From assembly GCF_949628215.1 (NCBI RefSeq), contig NC_134276.1, forward strand, positions 105,376,756 to 105,440,755: a stretch of DNA of 64,000 nt, given 5' to 3'. This DNA comes from Phalacrocorax aristotelis (lineage: Eukaryota > Chordata > Aves > Suliformes > Phalacrocoracidae). Shown here piece by piece: positions 25,786 through 40,791 of the stretch. Position 1 is the first letter of the stretch. Every line of letters starts with the position of its first letter. The notes under the pieces are model-generated. The model made no database searches. It worked only from the letters and a program-made list of their open reading frames with translations, and had not been told where the DNA came from. A program made the translations under genes and the position numbers.

Positions 25786-28700
25786 TGGATTCACCTTGCA
25801 CTAAATTCAGCCTGAGCTGCTGGACAGACCACCCCCATCATGTCTGAATCTGCCAAAAGGGCAGGTACTTGGTCTGGGTTGTTGTCTCCATTAAGTGTTT
25901 GGTATGCAACTGGAACAGACCATCTGCCTTAGGTGCCTCTGAAATGAAACCTGTTCACAGGTACTGAAACCACCCTGAGAACAAAAACAAATTACAACAA
26001 GTAGGGTCAAGCAGGGGGGGTTGCTCTGAAGCCGTACTGCTCTGAACCAAAACAGAGCTGTAGGAAAAAAACCTTCACTCCTTTCCTTTGCTAATTATCT
26101 TAAAGCCTGAGTGTGATCCAGTTTAGATTACAAATGATCTGGGAAAAGAGCCATGCAAATTGATGACAATTTAGAATAGTTTAATAGGATAAGGTACTCA
26201 GGATAATGCTTTTGTCTTGTTGCCTTGTGAGATGGGCAGGACCATATGGAAGTCTGGTCTCCCACTGGTTACAGGTATAAACAAGTCATGGAGCCTGCTG
26301 TGGAAATAAAGGTTGATGGTTACCCGACCATGAGGAAAGCCATGAGGTAACAGACACTTCATTAGAGGGGCTGCGTGAGAAGCTGGGATGTGGCAAAGCC
26401 ATTCTTGCTGGACTGATTCTGGTTCTCATGTATTTATCTTTACTTCTCCCTTCCTCTTTCCACTGGGAGAGAACAATAAATATGGAACAGATATGAGCAG
26501 GGCAGGAGGGAAAACTGTCACTGTCTGCTGAAACCCACTGCTGTTCACAAGAAAATTTTTGACTGAAAATGTTAACTTTTCATTATAAAATCATATTTAA
26601 GCTTTGCAAAAGAAATAAAAACAAGATGCTGGCAGCCATAAAGAAAACATCAACAGTTGAAATCTGTCGAAACCATGAAAAAAAAATTAGTTCTCAGCTG
26701 AAAGTCTTTGGTTTTTTCAAATAAATTTTTGTTATCCTTTTAAAATGAAAGCACATGTTCACAGGGTCTGGGTGTGTTCTGTGAAAACTCTATTTTCTGA
26801 AGGGATGGAGGTGTGGGAAACCAAAAACAAAAAGATGCTCTGGTAAATCTTGAGAAATTTCTCAGTGGCCTATGTAAATGTTATCTTATACAGTTGTGTG
26901 ACTACATTAGGTGCTTTTGTAACATTTTTTCCCCAAAAAAAAGCTTAAGGAAGTAATTTCTGAGTCAGATTAAATATCAGGACTTATTCTTTGGCCTTGA
27001 ACAGCCTCTTGCAAGGGCAAAGGATTTGTCTGCAACCCACTGCAATCACTGGAAATTTGGAGGGTAAATTTGAGCAAGATATATATGCTTATGTTTGTTC
27101 CCATTACATTTAAAGACATATCTCTGTGCTTGTTCTTGCCCAGTACTGCAATGGGTAAGCGGTTCTCCTGTCTACAAATGTCAGGAGTTACTTGATATAT
27201 TGGGATATTTGTCATGTTCATCTTTGAAGAACTGGATTCCAGTACTCTCCTGGTACTTCACTCAGTGTCACGGCTTCAGAGGTACTTCTGCTTCAGCAGA
27301 AGTCAGGAAGCCATGGGCTTGTCAGGTACCCTATGGAGACTCCCAGAAGGGGTTGAGCACTCTCAGCTTTATTGCCTTCCTGGAGTTTCAGGTCACTGAG
27401 GACCATGCACAAACTGAACCCTCTAGCAGATTTAATAATGATTTTTTTTTTTTATTGTAGAGCCAAAAGAAGTAACAACATGTGCTGGCTCCAATATTTC
27501 CATTTCAATCTAGCCCAGCTTCTGAAGATATTAAGTGCATGGCCTCATTTGGACTTTGGAATTAAAAAGAGTATCTGAATAAAGCTTCCTTTTATTTGAG
27601 AAGAGAAGCATTCTTTTGAAACTGTCTCAAATATCACACTTGGTTGCAGGCATATTTTGGGAAAGACAGGTGAGAAGTGAAGCACATTCCTTCCATTATG
27701 CCTTTTGCCACAGTGTCCAGCTTTATCATCTGGGCAATTACATGTCTTTGAAAAAAATCTCAAATACCACTAGAGTTTTGTCTTAAACCAAGACAGAAAA
27801 AGAAAAGTATTTTAAGCTTATTACATTAAAACTTTATCTCTGCTTCACTTTGTTAGGACTAGAATAGTATTTAAGGAAAGCAGCAGATATTTTATCACTC
27901 TATGGGGTCTGATTTTTTCTTAGACCATGAGATGACTCTTAACACACTACAATTTCAGTACAAGAGGGTGAGAGATGGGAGCAGTTTGTGGGGTCAACTG
28001 AAGGTTGTGTCAAGTGTAAATAATTCCTGTAAATTTGTGAGTTACTTTCAACTGGGCTTTGCACATCAAAGAACCTATTTCCTCTTATCACTAAAATTAT
28101 GAGATGGATACATGTGAAAAACCTCTGCATTGGAACATTCTTTGAAACAATCTGGGTGTATAGCACTCTTCCTTAAGGTGTACACCAGTATCCTATATTG
28201 AGTGCTCAGGTACCGTAGTAATAGATTTCTGAAATGGCAGTAAACAGCTGTGCTCAAGGAATACTGCCTGCCATCAGAACTGCTGCACTCACCTGGTCTG
28301 ATTTTCTTCTCATACATTTAACTGATATTTTTCTTCAACAGTTACACATAGTTTTTAATAACTATCTAAATGAACACGGTCTCTGTATGAAGTATCTTGT
28401 GCACAAAATGCATTAAAGAGTCAAGCCTGCCTTTGGAGGACCTTTACAGTCATAAAATACTTCATCACAGTGATGAAGATAGAGAGGGCCTTTAACAGCA
28501 GTGGAATCACTCCTATTATTCTACTTCATGTGTTTTGGGGTGGGTTTTTTTTTTTACAGTTTTCTAGGTTTCACTGTAAATGTAAGTATTTTCATAGTCC
28601 TGTGCATTTCTCAGTTATCCTGTTTATGGTGCTCGTGCTGTTTATGGCGCTCAGTGTCACAGAAGGGATTAACAGGCTCTTCGGGAGGGTGTTCATGTAA

Positions 28701-31700
28701 GGGGAGCAGACACACGATTGTTACATGCTGGTTGAACAATGCTTACATTACGTGCCAGCTGTTCCTCAGGTTTTGCAAAGAGCTTATACCCATCTTAAAC
28801 CCCACTTAAGCCCTACTTTGATTTTTTTGCCTACATCTCCAGCTAGTGAAAATTGACAGTGATGTCTCTGTACAATAGCTGAGGAGCTGGTCACTTGATC
28901 TGAGAAATGTTAATACCTGTATAAGAAACTGAGTTTTTAAGAGTTTGGGAAAGAAATATAATAACCTCTGGAACACTGAAGTTAAGAACTGTTGTTATTA
29001 CAGTTGTGTTTTGTTTTTTTTAAAGCAGCCTTGTTGAACAAAACACAGATGGTCTCCTTCCCTCTTATTTTTGCTGGTCTCCCCTCCACTTACATTTGCC
29101 TCTGTCCTGCTTATATTGCAGACCCCTTCCAGAGATAGTAAGATCCTGACTGCATTCTTCTTAATTACCACCTCATAACACCGGAAGACTCATCTTTTCT
29201 GGGGAAAGCTTTTCTTGGAATACAAAATATGTCTGTGGTATGGAGTATCTGCTGCTTTTATAGACCTACCCTTGAGAGTTGTTCCCACTTGCTTGAACTG
29301 GAAAAACTCTTGTGCTGTACTCAGCAATGGAGTCGACATGACACAAGTGGGATTGGTGATTATAATTTTCATAGTAAATTTCAGTTACTGAGTGACATAT
29401 CCTATATTTTTCATTTTCAAGACAAATATTAACACTTTTTAAAGTCGTAGCTGTGCTGAGCATGTGCTGTCTTCTCACAAGCTCTCCTCTCCCATCCACA
29501 CCAAAAGAACTAATTGTAGTTCTTTTGAAACCAAGGGGATGAGAGGCTTATGGGAGTTTGGGGGTATTAGGTTGTTTTCATTTGGCTGGGGTTTTATCAC
29601 AATTTACACTTATTCAGAAAAGAAATTAGACATGTACTCAGGGCCTGGCTTTTCTTGAATAGGGACTTTAAATACATAATATTCTTTTAGTCTGTAATCA
29701 GCAGTGTCTTCTTTACCTAAACTTTACCAAGGTTCAGTGAGTCATTTTGGAGGATCAGATCCTGGGGCTGTAGGATTTTTTGTGATTGTTGACAGATATT
29801 CTTGGTATAGTGTAATAATATCTCCAGGAATTTTCAAACCTCTACCTCCTTATGTCTGTCAACAAGTAGCCTGTGCACAAAAGCCCTTTGGCACATGCAA
29901 ACTTGTAACGAAATAGGGAGTTTGAATGCCTGACTTTCAGTCACGGCTGCGTATGCAGCTGTGTTCATTCTGTCCATAGACAATGTAGGGAAAACATGGA
30001 AAAAATTGCCATAAAAGGGGAAAAAGTTTCCCTGACAGACTCAGTGTAAGGTGAGAATGAATGAGAACAAACGGCAGGTCTACATTAGTTATGCCAGGCT
30101 GGATACAAAGAGATAATGTTATTTCACCATGCATGTTATGTGCAGCCACATAGCTGGCTAGTAGTAGAGCAGGGGAAGTTCAAGTTTTCCTGAATTTTTC
30201 AGTACATAGGAGAAGATCTTACTTGTGCAATTAACTGAAAGGACAATATTCTCCTGCACACACCTAGAGTCTCAGCTTGACACAGGCAGCCTTGAAAGAG
30301 AATCCTTTTGAAGACTTTCCTAAGAGGAGTTTATATTAGCTCCCACTTGAATTGAAAGCTATTCCACCTGCTGTCTGGCAGAAAGGCAGTGTGCATAATT
30401 AAAAGCAGACATTTCAAAGACTATGAGTACCCAGCAGGGTTTTGAATACTGAGAGTAGCGAAGGGTTCTACCTCATCTACACACTGTTTCCACCCTTTAA
30501 GGACTCCGGAGAAATTAACTAGAGATATTTGGTTATTATTAAACCTTTTACAATGGAAAGAAGATCTCAAATAATTTTTGGTGCCAAGAATCTGTTGTTT
30601 CAAGCAATTCACTAAGCAGGCTTAGACACTGTGAGCCCTCCCTAGTTAGAGCTTCTATGGTTTAATTTATTCCAGAGACTGGATCAGCAATGGTGGGAAG
30701 GTAAAAATTCTGTATTTCAGTATACAGTTTAGTGGAGTGAGAAACTGTTTTTCTTTCCAGGCTCAGAAGAGAAGCTGATTGCCATAGAATAAGCTCTTCC
30801 TAGGGAAAAGGTTTTATTGGTATTTGAGACATATTTGCATTTAAGGTTACTAATTCCAAATTACTTTTTCTTCAACAAAGCCATCTTATTAGGTACTACA
30901 GATTTATACTTGTTTCATCCCAAAAGTAACCTGTGTTTGCTCATAAATTATCTGCTTTGAATAAATAACTGATACCATTGCTGAGCAAGGGAGTCTAACA
31001 TATTCAAAGAATATCTTTTTAATAGAATAAGTAGTAGCAATTAAACACAAATGAAAATACAATTACCTGCCCACTATAAGTTTTCTGTGCTAGGATACCC
31101 AGTCAACAAAAATTATCTTTGGTTCAGAAACAGAAAAGTATTTTACACATTGAGAAAAACCCAAGTATTCAAAGAAATCACGTGCTGATGACATCCCTTG
31201 TTGGCCATATAGTACCAGAACTGGCTTTTTCTTCTAAGAATGTGAGAACTAATCACTAACTAGTAAAAGTGTATTTTATGTTAATAATCTTAATTAACAC
31301 CAGACAAAGTTTTCCTTTTGTTCCTTCTCATTACAAGACAGTCCTCAACAGAGACATGGACTAGACGACCACTTCACACCTCTCCAAGGCTTATTTTTGT
31401 GCCTCTAAATTCAAGTGAACAATTTTTTAAAGTATTCTTCCCTCACCTTAGAAATATTGTATTTGCACTGTTTACCCCACAAGAAAGAAATTCATATATA
31501 GTCCCCCAATCGGTCATTTAGCGTAAGTAATACTTTGCTGTTCAGTATTTCGTCTGCAAACAATACTTCCGTTTTCTCAGAAGGTCTGATTCTGAAATGT
31601 ATAAAACATGTAACAAAATAGCATTGATTTTAAACAGTTATTCACATGAATGTATGTGCTTCCATATGAATAGGGTTGTAGAATCAGGCCAGGATCACGC

Positions 31701-32906
31701 AGATCACCACATAAGGGTGGTTTATAGGACTGGAAATGGATAACTGCATGAACCTGTAAACCCCATTGCATTCTTGACTGTATTTTGAATCTCCTTTTGT
31801 ATTAAAGGTTTACAAGTTATAAAGACACGCTATGAGAATTGCCAGACAGTGCTTTAATAAACATAGATCCTGCCTGAGCAACCCTTCTACACACGCATAA
31901 ATCCAATTCATTTCCTCTAGTATCTGATTTCAGCTGAAGTGGAAACCTGTCAGTGCAAGGAACTAGCTAGGCCCCTGCACAACCAGGACAAGAGCAATGA
32001 AACAAATTTGAGTTACTCTGTAAATAAATAAATATAACTATATGGGTAACAATAGTGGATTAAAGGGTGACATACCAGGACAGGACTTCCCTACTTCATC
32101 CTTTTTCTCTCCACCATCCTAGGTCGCTTTCTACTACAGCCTTGTTTTTACCCATACTGCCGGCTTGGAATTCTCACATGCCTGAATACTCCCCAAAAAG
32201 CAGCACTTTAAAACTTGCAGGGGTTCATTCCCTGCTCAACTATTAGGGAGCTGGGTAAGAGTGGTCAGTGGTGATGGAGAGAGGAGAGTCTATCCTGGCA
32301 GTTCTGGGTCTCAGTCGGCAGTGTAACCACTTGCAGAGGCACTCCAACCTTGTCGCCTCTGCTGCATGGTGCAACAGCATCAGGCAATCAGCAGCCAGAG
32401 TGACCTTTGGCGGCCTAAATGCTCTTAGACGTATCCAAATTACAGACAATGTTTATGTAGCTGCATAAGTGGGGGGAGTCCTGATGTTTCTTATATGGAG
32501 TATTTTAAATGCTGGGACTCATTGCAAGAGTGCTCTGTGCCTTTAGATTTGTAAATAGTAGATTAGTTGTTTGTATATGGCCGTCAAAAATAGGTGGCTG
32601 GCTAACAGAAGAGTTCCTGAGTTTTATGAGATCAATAAAACTTGTTGTTGTACGGAGCACTTGGCTTTCACTTGTAGTCTCTTACATCAGCGTTAATCGG
32701 GTTTCTCCCTGCATCATTGTGGGGGAGGCAGTACTATGATTTTGTTCAGCAGCTGTTACAGAAAGTCGAATGTGGCCAACTGGAATGAAGGGGGCTCATG
32801 GATGCACTTGAGTGATTTGCTGAACTGGGGCCAGCCTGGGTGACAATACCTCGCCAAGCAGCCAGGCACCCAGTCTCACTTTCTTTGGAGACATTTCCAT
32901 CGTGTG

Positions 32907-32957
32907 ATTTTTTATTTTTTCCTTTCATGTGGTTTTTTTGTTGTGTTTTTTTTTTTA
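32907..32957. repeat. T-rich low-complexity tract
   Basis: T runs interrupted by CC, CATGTGG and GTTGTG cover about 50 bp. No element body adjoins the tract. Confidence 0.75.
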
Positions 32958-33852
32958 ATCAGGAATAAGCTCTCCAGAATTGAAATGTGTGATATCCTCT
33001 TGTACATGGAAAACTTCATAAATAAGAACAGATGCTTCTAGTGCAGAGTCATTAGAAGGCATTTCTTTTGAAAACAGCAGTTAGGGACTCTTCATAACTC
33101 CCCTCCCTTCCTTGGATGATGAAATGGTTGAGCACTGAGACCTGAGGTGGGGCGGCCCACTAACCAGTTCCTTCCTCTATAAAATAGACACTAAAGAGGA
33201 ATTTGATCCAGATCCTCTCTTCTGCACATTCCACCACACACCTTGGGTCTGAGCTCGAAACCACTGAGGTCAGCTGGATGACTCCTCTGCAGTTCAGGGA
33301 ATAGTGTATCTGGTGCAGACTTGGAAAATGTCACGGAGGCATTCCCGGTTTTGCTAAGGACATGGGCTGCTCTCATTTATCATGGCCTTAGAAACAGACA
33401 ATAATTGCTACATTTAAACTAAAAATTTAGAGAAAAATAGGAAAGAAGGTCAGAATAAACAATGGGCCCATTTGCATTCAGATTCCATTTTTTCACATCA
33501 CCGAAATATAAAGGAGGGCCTAGGAGGAAGAAAGATCTAGTGCTGGCTTCCTTCTAACAAAGCTGTGACTAGTGCCATTATACCTTTTTTATTGTATTTT
33601 TTAAACCAAAGCTAAAATGAGGGAACAGAAGAAAAAAAAATTCCTTACAAATAGAGCTCACGTTATGCTCATGGTCTCTCATGCAGCCTGCACAATGGGT
33701 GCCTCCCTTAGCCCTTCCTCCTGTAGGATGGATCTCCTCCACTTTTCCTGTCCCTTGTTGTTACAGCAAAGACTGCTGTAGGCTGTGCATCCTTCCACTG
33801 ATGAGATTGCGGTCTTGCATTATTTGGGAACCTACACACAAGTCCACACATC

Positions 33853-33883
33853 CAACAAAACAAACAAACAAATGAAACAAAAC
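33853..33883. repeat. (AAAC)n short repeat
   Basis: Repeated AAAC/AAACA units cover about 30 bp. Confidence 0.8.
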
Positions 33884-35852
33884 CCCACAGTTCTCATTTT
33901 GCAATGTCAGCCTAGATAAAACACCCTTTAGAAACACTTTATTCATCCTTTTACTCTGAACAAAAATAGCAGAATGAGGTTCTGAACAGGCTGATCATAT
34001 ACCAATTCCATTTTAATTGGGTTTGAGTTGATAGATAGCAAAAAGAATTTATTTAATGCATTATAAAAAAAAGCATATTTCAAGACTGAATGTAACAAAT
34101 TTCCCTCCCTTTCACCAGAAGTAAAACTTAGGTTTTGAGGTATGTGAAAACTCTTCTTTTTAACGGTATATGACCATTTAAATTACCTTATTTAGCTGGT
34201 TAAAAACTGTTCTAGTTGAAACCCTGGCTTAGGTGAGTCAGTAAATATTTGTACAACTAACATCAGCAAAGGAAAAATTATGCAAGGCAAGTTTGCTTTT
34301 GTTTAGGCAAACAGAATGATAAAAATAAAATTGCGCCATGTAAAATTAATGCTTAGTGCAATCTTACTTTTTCAAGTTCTGTTATTAGGCGAAGCTGTAC
34401 ATTTGCCAGCATAGTCCTAATATCAAATGCATGAAATAGAACCTTTTCAGTATCATAGCAATAATATTAATAGATTTACGAGGCACATGCTTTCAGACAT
34501 AGTTTGATATGAAAGAAAACTGTTCTTGAATTGGTTGGGTACCAAACAGTTGTTCTGTTCTGAAATTTCAGAACAAATTGAGGCAGAGATGCAGGAGAAG
34601 ATAAAATATGCTAGCTGAGGTCTTCCAGGACAACTAAAAAGACTCACCTTTCCACAGGGTTTCCACGATCATCTCTGATTTGGAATGAAAAACCCACATT
34701 GCTGGGATTTTCCAAAGCAGACCATTGCAAGGCATTACTAAATGTTTTCCTAAATTATTTGGGGTTTTAGAAAACTCCATAGCCATCTCCCAGTGACTTT
34801 CAATGGCATTAGGATTTCCAGAAAGGCCTCAAGGCACTTATCTGCAATGTGAGTGTGAGAACCTGCAGAGAAGGTTTTACTGCCATTTCTCAAAAGCTCT
34901 CATATGGGTAATTTATAGGTACTCCAACTCCAGCTCACTGCAAGTTTGGATGCTAATGGAGTTTGGATGCAGGTCTGCCATATCCAGCACATCCTGAATC
35001 AGCCCAAGAACTAAAACAAAAGAAAAGAAACTCTGAGTTCTGCAAGATTCCTCATTTCTCTCATTTTCAAGGCCCCCCAGCATACCGTGGTTCAGCCAGG
35101 ATGTCCAGCTGACATGACACCAGCCTGCCTGCTCTCTTCTTTGCGTGTGCTTTGATCATCTGTGAATCTGCAAGCCAAAGGGCTGAAAACCTGACTCCAA
35201 ACACAGTAAAAAAAAAAAAAGAGAAGGAGAAGGCCCTGAGCAGTATGAAGTAACCGGGGGATTGAATCTGTGGCTAATGAAGGGGCCAGAAGATCCTTAG
35301 AGGCATCAGTGTTACCCCTCTTCCTTGCTGACAGGCAGCTGCCCGGCAGCTGCACCCAGGGTACGGCAGGGTCTGTGCAGTGAGCAGGGTGGCTGGAGGA
35401 GGTGGAGGGACCAAGACAGCTCCTCGCCAGCCCCAGCCTCAAGGATAGCCCTCCTGGCTCTCACACCTGCTGCGTCCGGGACTGCAGCCCAGCCTTTTCC
35501 TGTTTTACAGGCCGTCAGTAGCTCACAGAGGAAACAATTTATTATAATGGGGATCAGTGTGTTCCCAGGTCAGTCTGATATATCTGTCCTTGGCTAGTCA
35601 TGGAGGTGACTTTCTGTCCCTGTTGAAATGAAAACAGCTTTGTAACTCGGCTTGCCTGGGCTCTAGGGCTTTGTTCCTCCAGCCCAAGCTCTCTGTGTGA
35701 CTCCAGCCACAACACTTGATGTTACAATATCTGCTTTTCTCAGCTGCTGGGCTTGGAAAGAAGAGTAAGATGAACTTCGGTGCTCTGAGGTACCATGCAG
35801 CAAATGACTGTGAGTCTCAAATCCTCTGATAAAGAGGACCTTGGAGAAATAG

Positions 35853-35898
35853 AACCACAGAATCATAGAACTATTTAGTTTGGAAAAGACCTTTCCTT
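35853..35898 (-). mobile_element. CR1 3'-end scrap, antisense
   Basis: CCACAGAATCATAGAACTAT followed by TTAGTTTGGAAAAGACCTTT is the reverse complement of a CR1 3' terminus: the tail repeat, then the AGGTCTTTTCCAA block. Only about 45 bp is recognisable. It is too short to assign a subfamily. Confidence 0.75.
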
Positions 35899-38800
35899 GC
35901 CTGGTGTAAGTCCCTTTATGAAGAACTCCTTTTGTTATTAGCCTGATTTCGTGTTTATCTACTGAATCTCTGTTGCTTTCTGCTGTGCCTACTTGGTTTC
36001 CAGAGAAGGGCTGGAGAAGTTTGCAATCAAAAAGCATAGCAGTGGCAGGGTATAAAAAACTAGCTTTGGAAAATGCTTATTTACTAAGCACAGTGCTAAA
36101 ACCAGAATGTCTACAGAATTTTTATATATACAAGAAGCACTGGATATTTCAAGACCACTTTGCTGTGGGCCTTCAGCTTGGAGAGTTGCCTGGTTTCTAG
36201 AAAACCTCTGATCAAGAGTTGCAGTCTCTTAAATCTATGGAAGCAGAAGATAGTCTTTCCAGGTGCCAAATATGTATTTACTTTTAATTGAGGACCTTTT
36301 AGTGTTGTCATGCTAACCAACAACAACGTCCCAGCCCTTCAAAAAACAAATAACCTGTAGCCATTAGGATGAGGCAACTTCTTTATTTTGTGAAGTTATT
36401 TTTCAGCAATGGTCTCCTGCTCTCTGACAACAAGTAGGTCCCATCTCATCCCTGCTTCCTCCACAGCTCTGTGGCAGTGAAGAGCTTCCAGGCAAAGCAA
36501 CGAGTCAAACACATCCTTCCCTGAGGGATGCTGCTGGAGGCAAACAGCCTTTTGGGCATCAGAAAGAAGTGGAAAGAACCAGCCGACCCACACAGCCAGG
36601 GCAGCAGAAGGCCACGCTTACTGGTGCTGCCCAAGCAGAGGACACTATACGCCTGCGATGGAGAGAAATGGGAATCCAGAGGCAGCACCTGTTAATGACA
36701 TTTTAAGAAAACAGCTGCAAGCTGGAGGTAGGAGAGCTGGAAAGGGCAGGGTGTAACGAATACACTGAAAGGTCACAAAGATCTCCCAGCCTTTTCGCAA
36801 AGTTTTTGCAAAAAGATCTCCCAGCCTTTTGGAAGGGTTTTCTTGCCTTCTTTAGTGGAGGCAGTAAGTAAGAGCCAAAACAGAAAGCAGGGCAAACACA
36901 GGTTGAACATTCACAGTCACTAGATACTGTTAACAATCATTAAGCACCGGCTCCTGAGTCAGTAAAATCCCAGTTGTTTCAGCCACAGACTGAAACACTA
37001 TCTAACAACCTTTTGGAGTACACCCTTCTACAGAAGAGAGGTTTCATTATTTCTGTTTTCATTTTTGGGTGGGTTTTTCAAAGGTACAGACAGCATCAAC
37101 ATAATGTGAAAGACAGTCATCCATGGGTCTGACTTTTCAGAAAAATTCAGAACGGTTGTTCTGCACTGGTTTTTAAGCGTTACTTTTCATAATCATTCAG
37201 CAAACCTCCCATAGAAAGACTTCCCACTACCGCTTTCCCCCTACTTCTGTAAAAGCATTGTGAAAAAAGCTGGTAAATGATAACTTCAAATTGCGTTTCA
37301 GGAAGGTAAGTAGGCTGCCAGCAACAAGGAACTTTACCTGAAGTATCTTTCTGAGTCTCAAACAAAACAAAGCCTACCTTATCTCTACATCAGTTTACAT
37401 GCTGTAATCCAGAAGGCTTCCACATTTCATCTTGTTTGAAGAAGTAAAAAAAAGGTTTTACAGGAATTTCCCTTATTTTAAAATGACCTAATTAGTCCCA
37501 AAGTTTGCATAGATTTCAAACAAAAAGTAAGTGCAGTGACACATAGCCGTTCTTTGCTTTGTTTACCCATCTGTTTCTCTGCATTTGCAGCAAGGAGGAA
37601 ACGTGGCAGAACTATTTAATGCAAATGGTGCTGAGAATATGGAACAAGTTACCAGTGTTGGGAGTTAGTGAAGAGCATACATGTGTTCAAATTACCGGAG
37701 ATTTGTTTCTCTGGTAGGGAGGATTGAGGGATGAAAATGCAAAACCATGGGATTCAGCTAAACTAAACAAAGGAATTGATACTGTATTTTGGACCGGATG
37801 CCTTTTTCCTGAAAAGATTTTGCTTCCAAATGATTCAGGTGCAAACTTGTTGTCTGCCGAGACTGAGAGCCAAGAGCCCTCGTTATTGCTTCTGGGTGTG
37901 ACACGTGACTGCAGGCAGGGGGTTTTCTGGTTGTTTTTCTTCTGATGCAAGTCTTACTTTTTTTATCTGTAAAGTATGTGCAGTAGGAGAGGAGTCCTAC
38001 AGGCTTTGGCTGAGGACTGGATTTTGGCCAGGCCTGACTGGGTACAAAGGAAGGGAGAGAAAGACAGAACGGGGGCAGAGGTTGTTAGTGAGCTGCTTTA
38101 TGTTCAGCTGGGAGGCTCCTGGGTGCAAGGAGGCCCCCTGAAACTGGCTGCAGGCTAAGCATCGGGTCTGCAGAAAAATCTACTGGGCAAGGGCAATGGT
38201 TATGCCACATGCATAACAGAGAGCAGAAAAACATGTACTCCTTTACATGTTGTTATTCTGGGGCAAAATTCCTCCGACATCCACGGAGGCAACACAACTC
38301 TGAATCACCTGAGGACTGAGGTTTACCTACAAGGCATCATCTCAATCCAGGTGATTGCAAGGGCTTTGATATTAGCTCAAACACAGAACTGAGCTAACAT
38401 GTCTGCAGGACTTCTAAATTAGAGCTGGCACATGTCCAGGCAGTTCGAAGCATAAGCAAAAGAGCCTCAGGTCTGTCTGAAATGTCCATATAGATGGATT
38501 TTCAGATAGGATGCTCTGAAGTGTTGCTTCTTGTGGTTACAGTTAGCGTGTGGGTGGCTGAGTTCTCTGAATCAGACATTGTAAATACAGCAGTTTGACA
38601 GTTCCATTAGCAATATAGATGGGTTTGGTTTCAGTATGAAAACCCTTCTTTTTGGAATTCCCCAGATCTGAGGACCGGGTTGAAAGAAAAAAAGAATCTG
38701 ATTCAGAACTTGAAAGGAATTCATGCCTTTCCCACAACATTTACTACTGGGAAACATTACTAACTTTTACTATAAGAGCTATTGACCAATAACTTTCCTA

Positions 38801-40791
38801 GTATTTCCCTGGTAGCCCAGCAAAGTATAAGTAAAGAGGCTGGAGGATGAAAGTGTTTTGCTTTCTGACATTAAAAGATAAAATAGAATCCCCACCATCT
38901 GCAGACAAATACACATGCACACAGTGTCTTCGAATCTTCAGAAAGAATCTGAAATTCAAAATAATGGCAGAGCTTACTAAAATTCATCAGGCCATGTGAA
39001 CGGAGGGTACTCACACCACAACATAATGAAAGCCATCAGAGCTCCAACTTCATGTGGCTTTCATGGACCCACAGCGTCTGCTTGCTTTGTTTTGGAATTT
39101 TGCCTCTGCCCCATGCAAGTCACTGCTTCAAGAGAAACATGTAAAGGAGTCACCCTGGGTTTACAGAGCAGGAACAGCAGGAACATCTGAGCTGAACTGT
39201 TTCAGGTGCTCATTAACACGGGTTTAGCCAAATGACAGAAAGGTCCATGAGGGTTATACTGCAGAGGACAGACAGTCTGATATGCCACTGCCTTTCATTT
39301 CATGCAGTCATTAATTGCCTCCTGTGTAAACTGGGAGCAAGACTCTGCTGCATCATAATTCCTTGGCTAGTTGTAATGGAGACTACACCATATCACTGTA
39401 AATGAACATACAGACTAAAAAAGTAATAAAAACAAATCAAACGCAAAAACACCCCAACAGAATATAGGGCCTCACTCAGCCTTTACTTCCCAAGGAAAAG
39501 TACAGCTTATACACAACGATATTCTTTAAGGCTTTTTTGTCAGGGATATGCAGATTTTCCTCACCTACTAGATGTTTTCTCCTTAATACTTAAAACCCAA
39601 CAGTAAGTGAGACTGCTGTATTGCTCTTCACTAGAGATTTGTCTCAACTGGACCAAGGAATGGAGTGATGAGTTAAATATCACACAAAAGTGTAGACAGA
39701 TGTTCTACGTATAAACCCTGCAATGAGAACTTACCAAGAAGAGTTCTTCAGAAGATACAAACAGGAAAAGACAAGGTCTTTTAATGTCTCTGTGAAGTAC
39801 AGGAGGGAGGTGCTATCTGAGCCCTGTAAGTAGAAATCTGTACGAGCAGACAAAACAGAACTGGAGTGAGGTCACATCTTTGTCAGTGCCACTCAGGAAG
39901 CCTGACTTCACTCTGTGGGACCCCAACAGCGATGTTCTAGGCGGCAGCCCTGGGTCTGAATGACAAATGCTCCAGCAGACAGAGGATAAGAAGAGGGAAG
40001 TGACAGAGAACTATTATTCAGCCTTATTATAGCGTAGTTGCTCAGTGTGGTTCATGTGGATTTGCCTAGGCGTAGAAAATATGCAGCAAACGTTGACTAT
40101 ATTGGAAACTGATAGGCCTCAACATGTGATTGTAAAGAAGCACTCATTATCAAGCAAGACTCTTCTGCTGCATACCAAAGAACACAATTCTTGGCACAAT
40201 ACAATTTAATATTTTTATCGGTGACATGGAAATAGACATAAAATCATAAAATAAGTATGGGAAGCAGTCTAAGTTTTAAAATGGGCTGGACACTGCCATG
40301 AAGAATTTAGGATCCTGAAGAGTAAGTACAGAGCAGATCAGTACCTCTGGAAACAAAGCCATGACCTTAGAAGAGGAACATTCTCTCCAGAGAAGCAGGA
40401 CTCTGCAAAAGCAAAGGGAGAAGCTGCTGTTTATAGGCTAACTTGAGTTCCTGGTGTGGCACTCTGCCCAACAGAGTTATGGCAAGTAAAGTTTTACATG
40501 TATTTTACACTGCATGAGCAGCCCTGCTTTGTCCAGCTGCAATATCGACAGCTTAGAGAAAAATTTCATAAATTGAAGGAGGCCAAGACAAGGACCCTGT
40601 GAATGACTGAAATATTGAAAAATAGATTTTGTATAGGCACAAGGTCCTGACTGTGTTTCAGTCTCCCAAAGAAAATATTAGAGTGACATGGCTATGGTCT
40701 CTAATTTTACTAACTAGGAAAAAAAAGTAGCAGATTCTACAGACTAGCAGGCAAAAGTTTAACAAGGTGTGATGGCTGGGCACTGCAGCTA
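35899..40791. other. Intergenic DNA with a local tandem duplication
   Basis: No supported gene. The segment 36400-36690 is slightly less AT-rich and has short minus-strand frames without domains. A 19-bp direct repeat lies at 36777-36830. Confidence 0.5.
36777..36830 (+). repeat. 19-bp direct repeat, 35-bp period
   Basis: AAAGATCTCCCAGCCTTTT occurs at 36777-36795 and again at 36812-36830. The spacer between them is partly similar to the flanks (GCAAAGTTTTTGCAA). This looks like a simple local duplication. Confidence 0.9.

Larger units (their letters stand above)
25786..35852. other. Intergenic desert, simple repeats only
   Basis: About 10 kb without a supported gene. An octamer-type ATGCAAAT lies at 26154-26161. 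T-rich or A-rich simple tracts are at 27442-27453 (T12), 32907-32957 (T-rich), 33853-33883 (AAAC-type) and 35208-35220 (A13). The words near 33163-33185 (CAGTTCCTTCCTCTATAAAA) weakly resemble the reverse strand of MIR. Open frames reach 121 codons (27095-27460) without recognisable domains. Confidence 0.5.

Noticed and set aside
33163..33185. MIR-antisense-like word with TCTATAAAATAG
   Set aside because: The flanks do not follow MIR; one short word is not enough.
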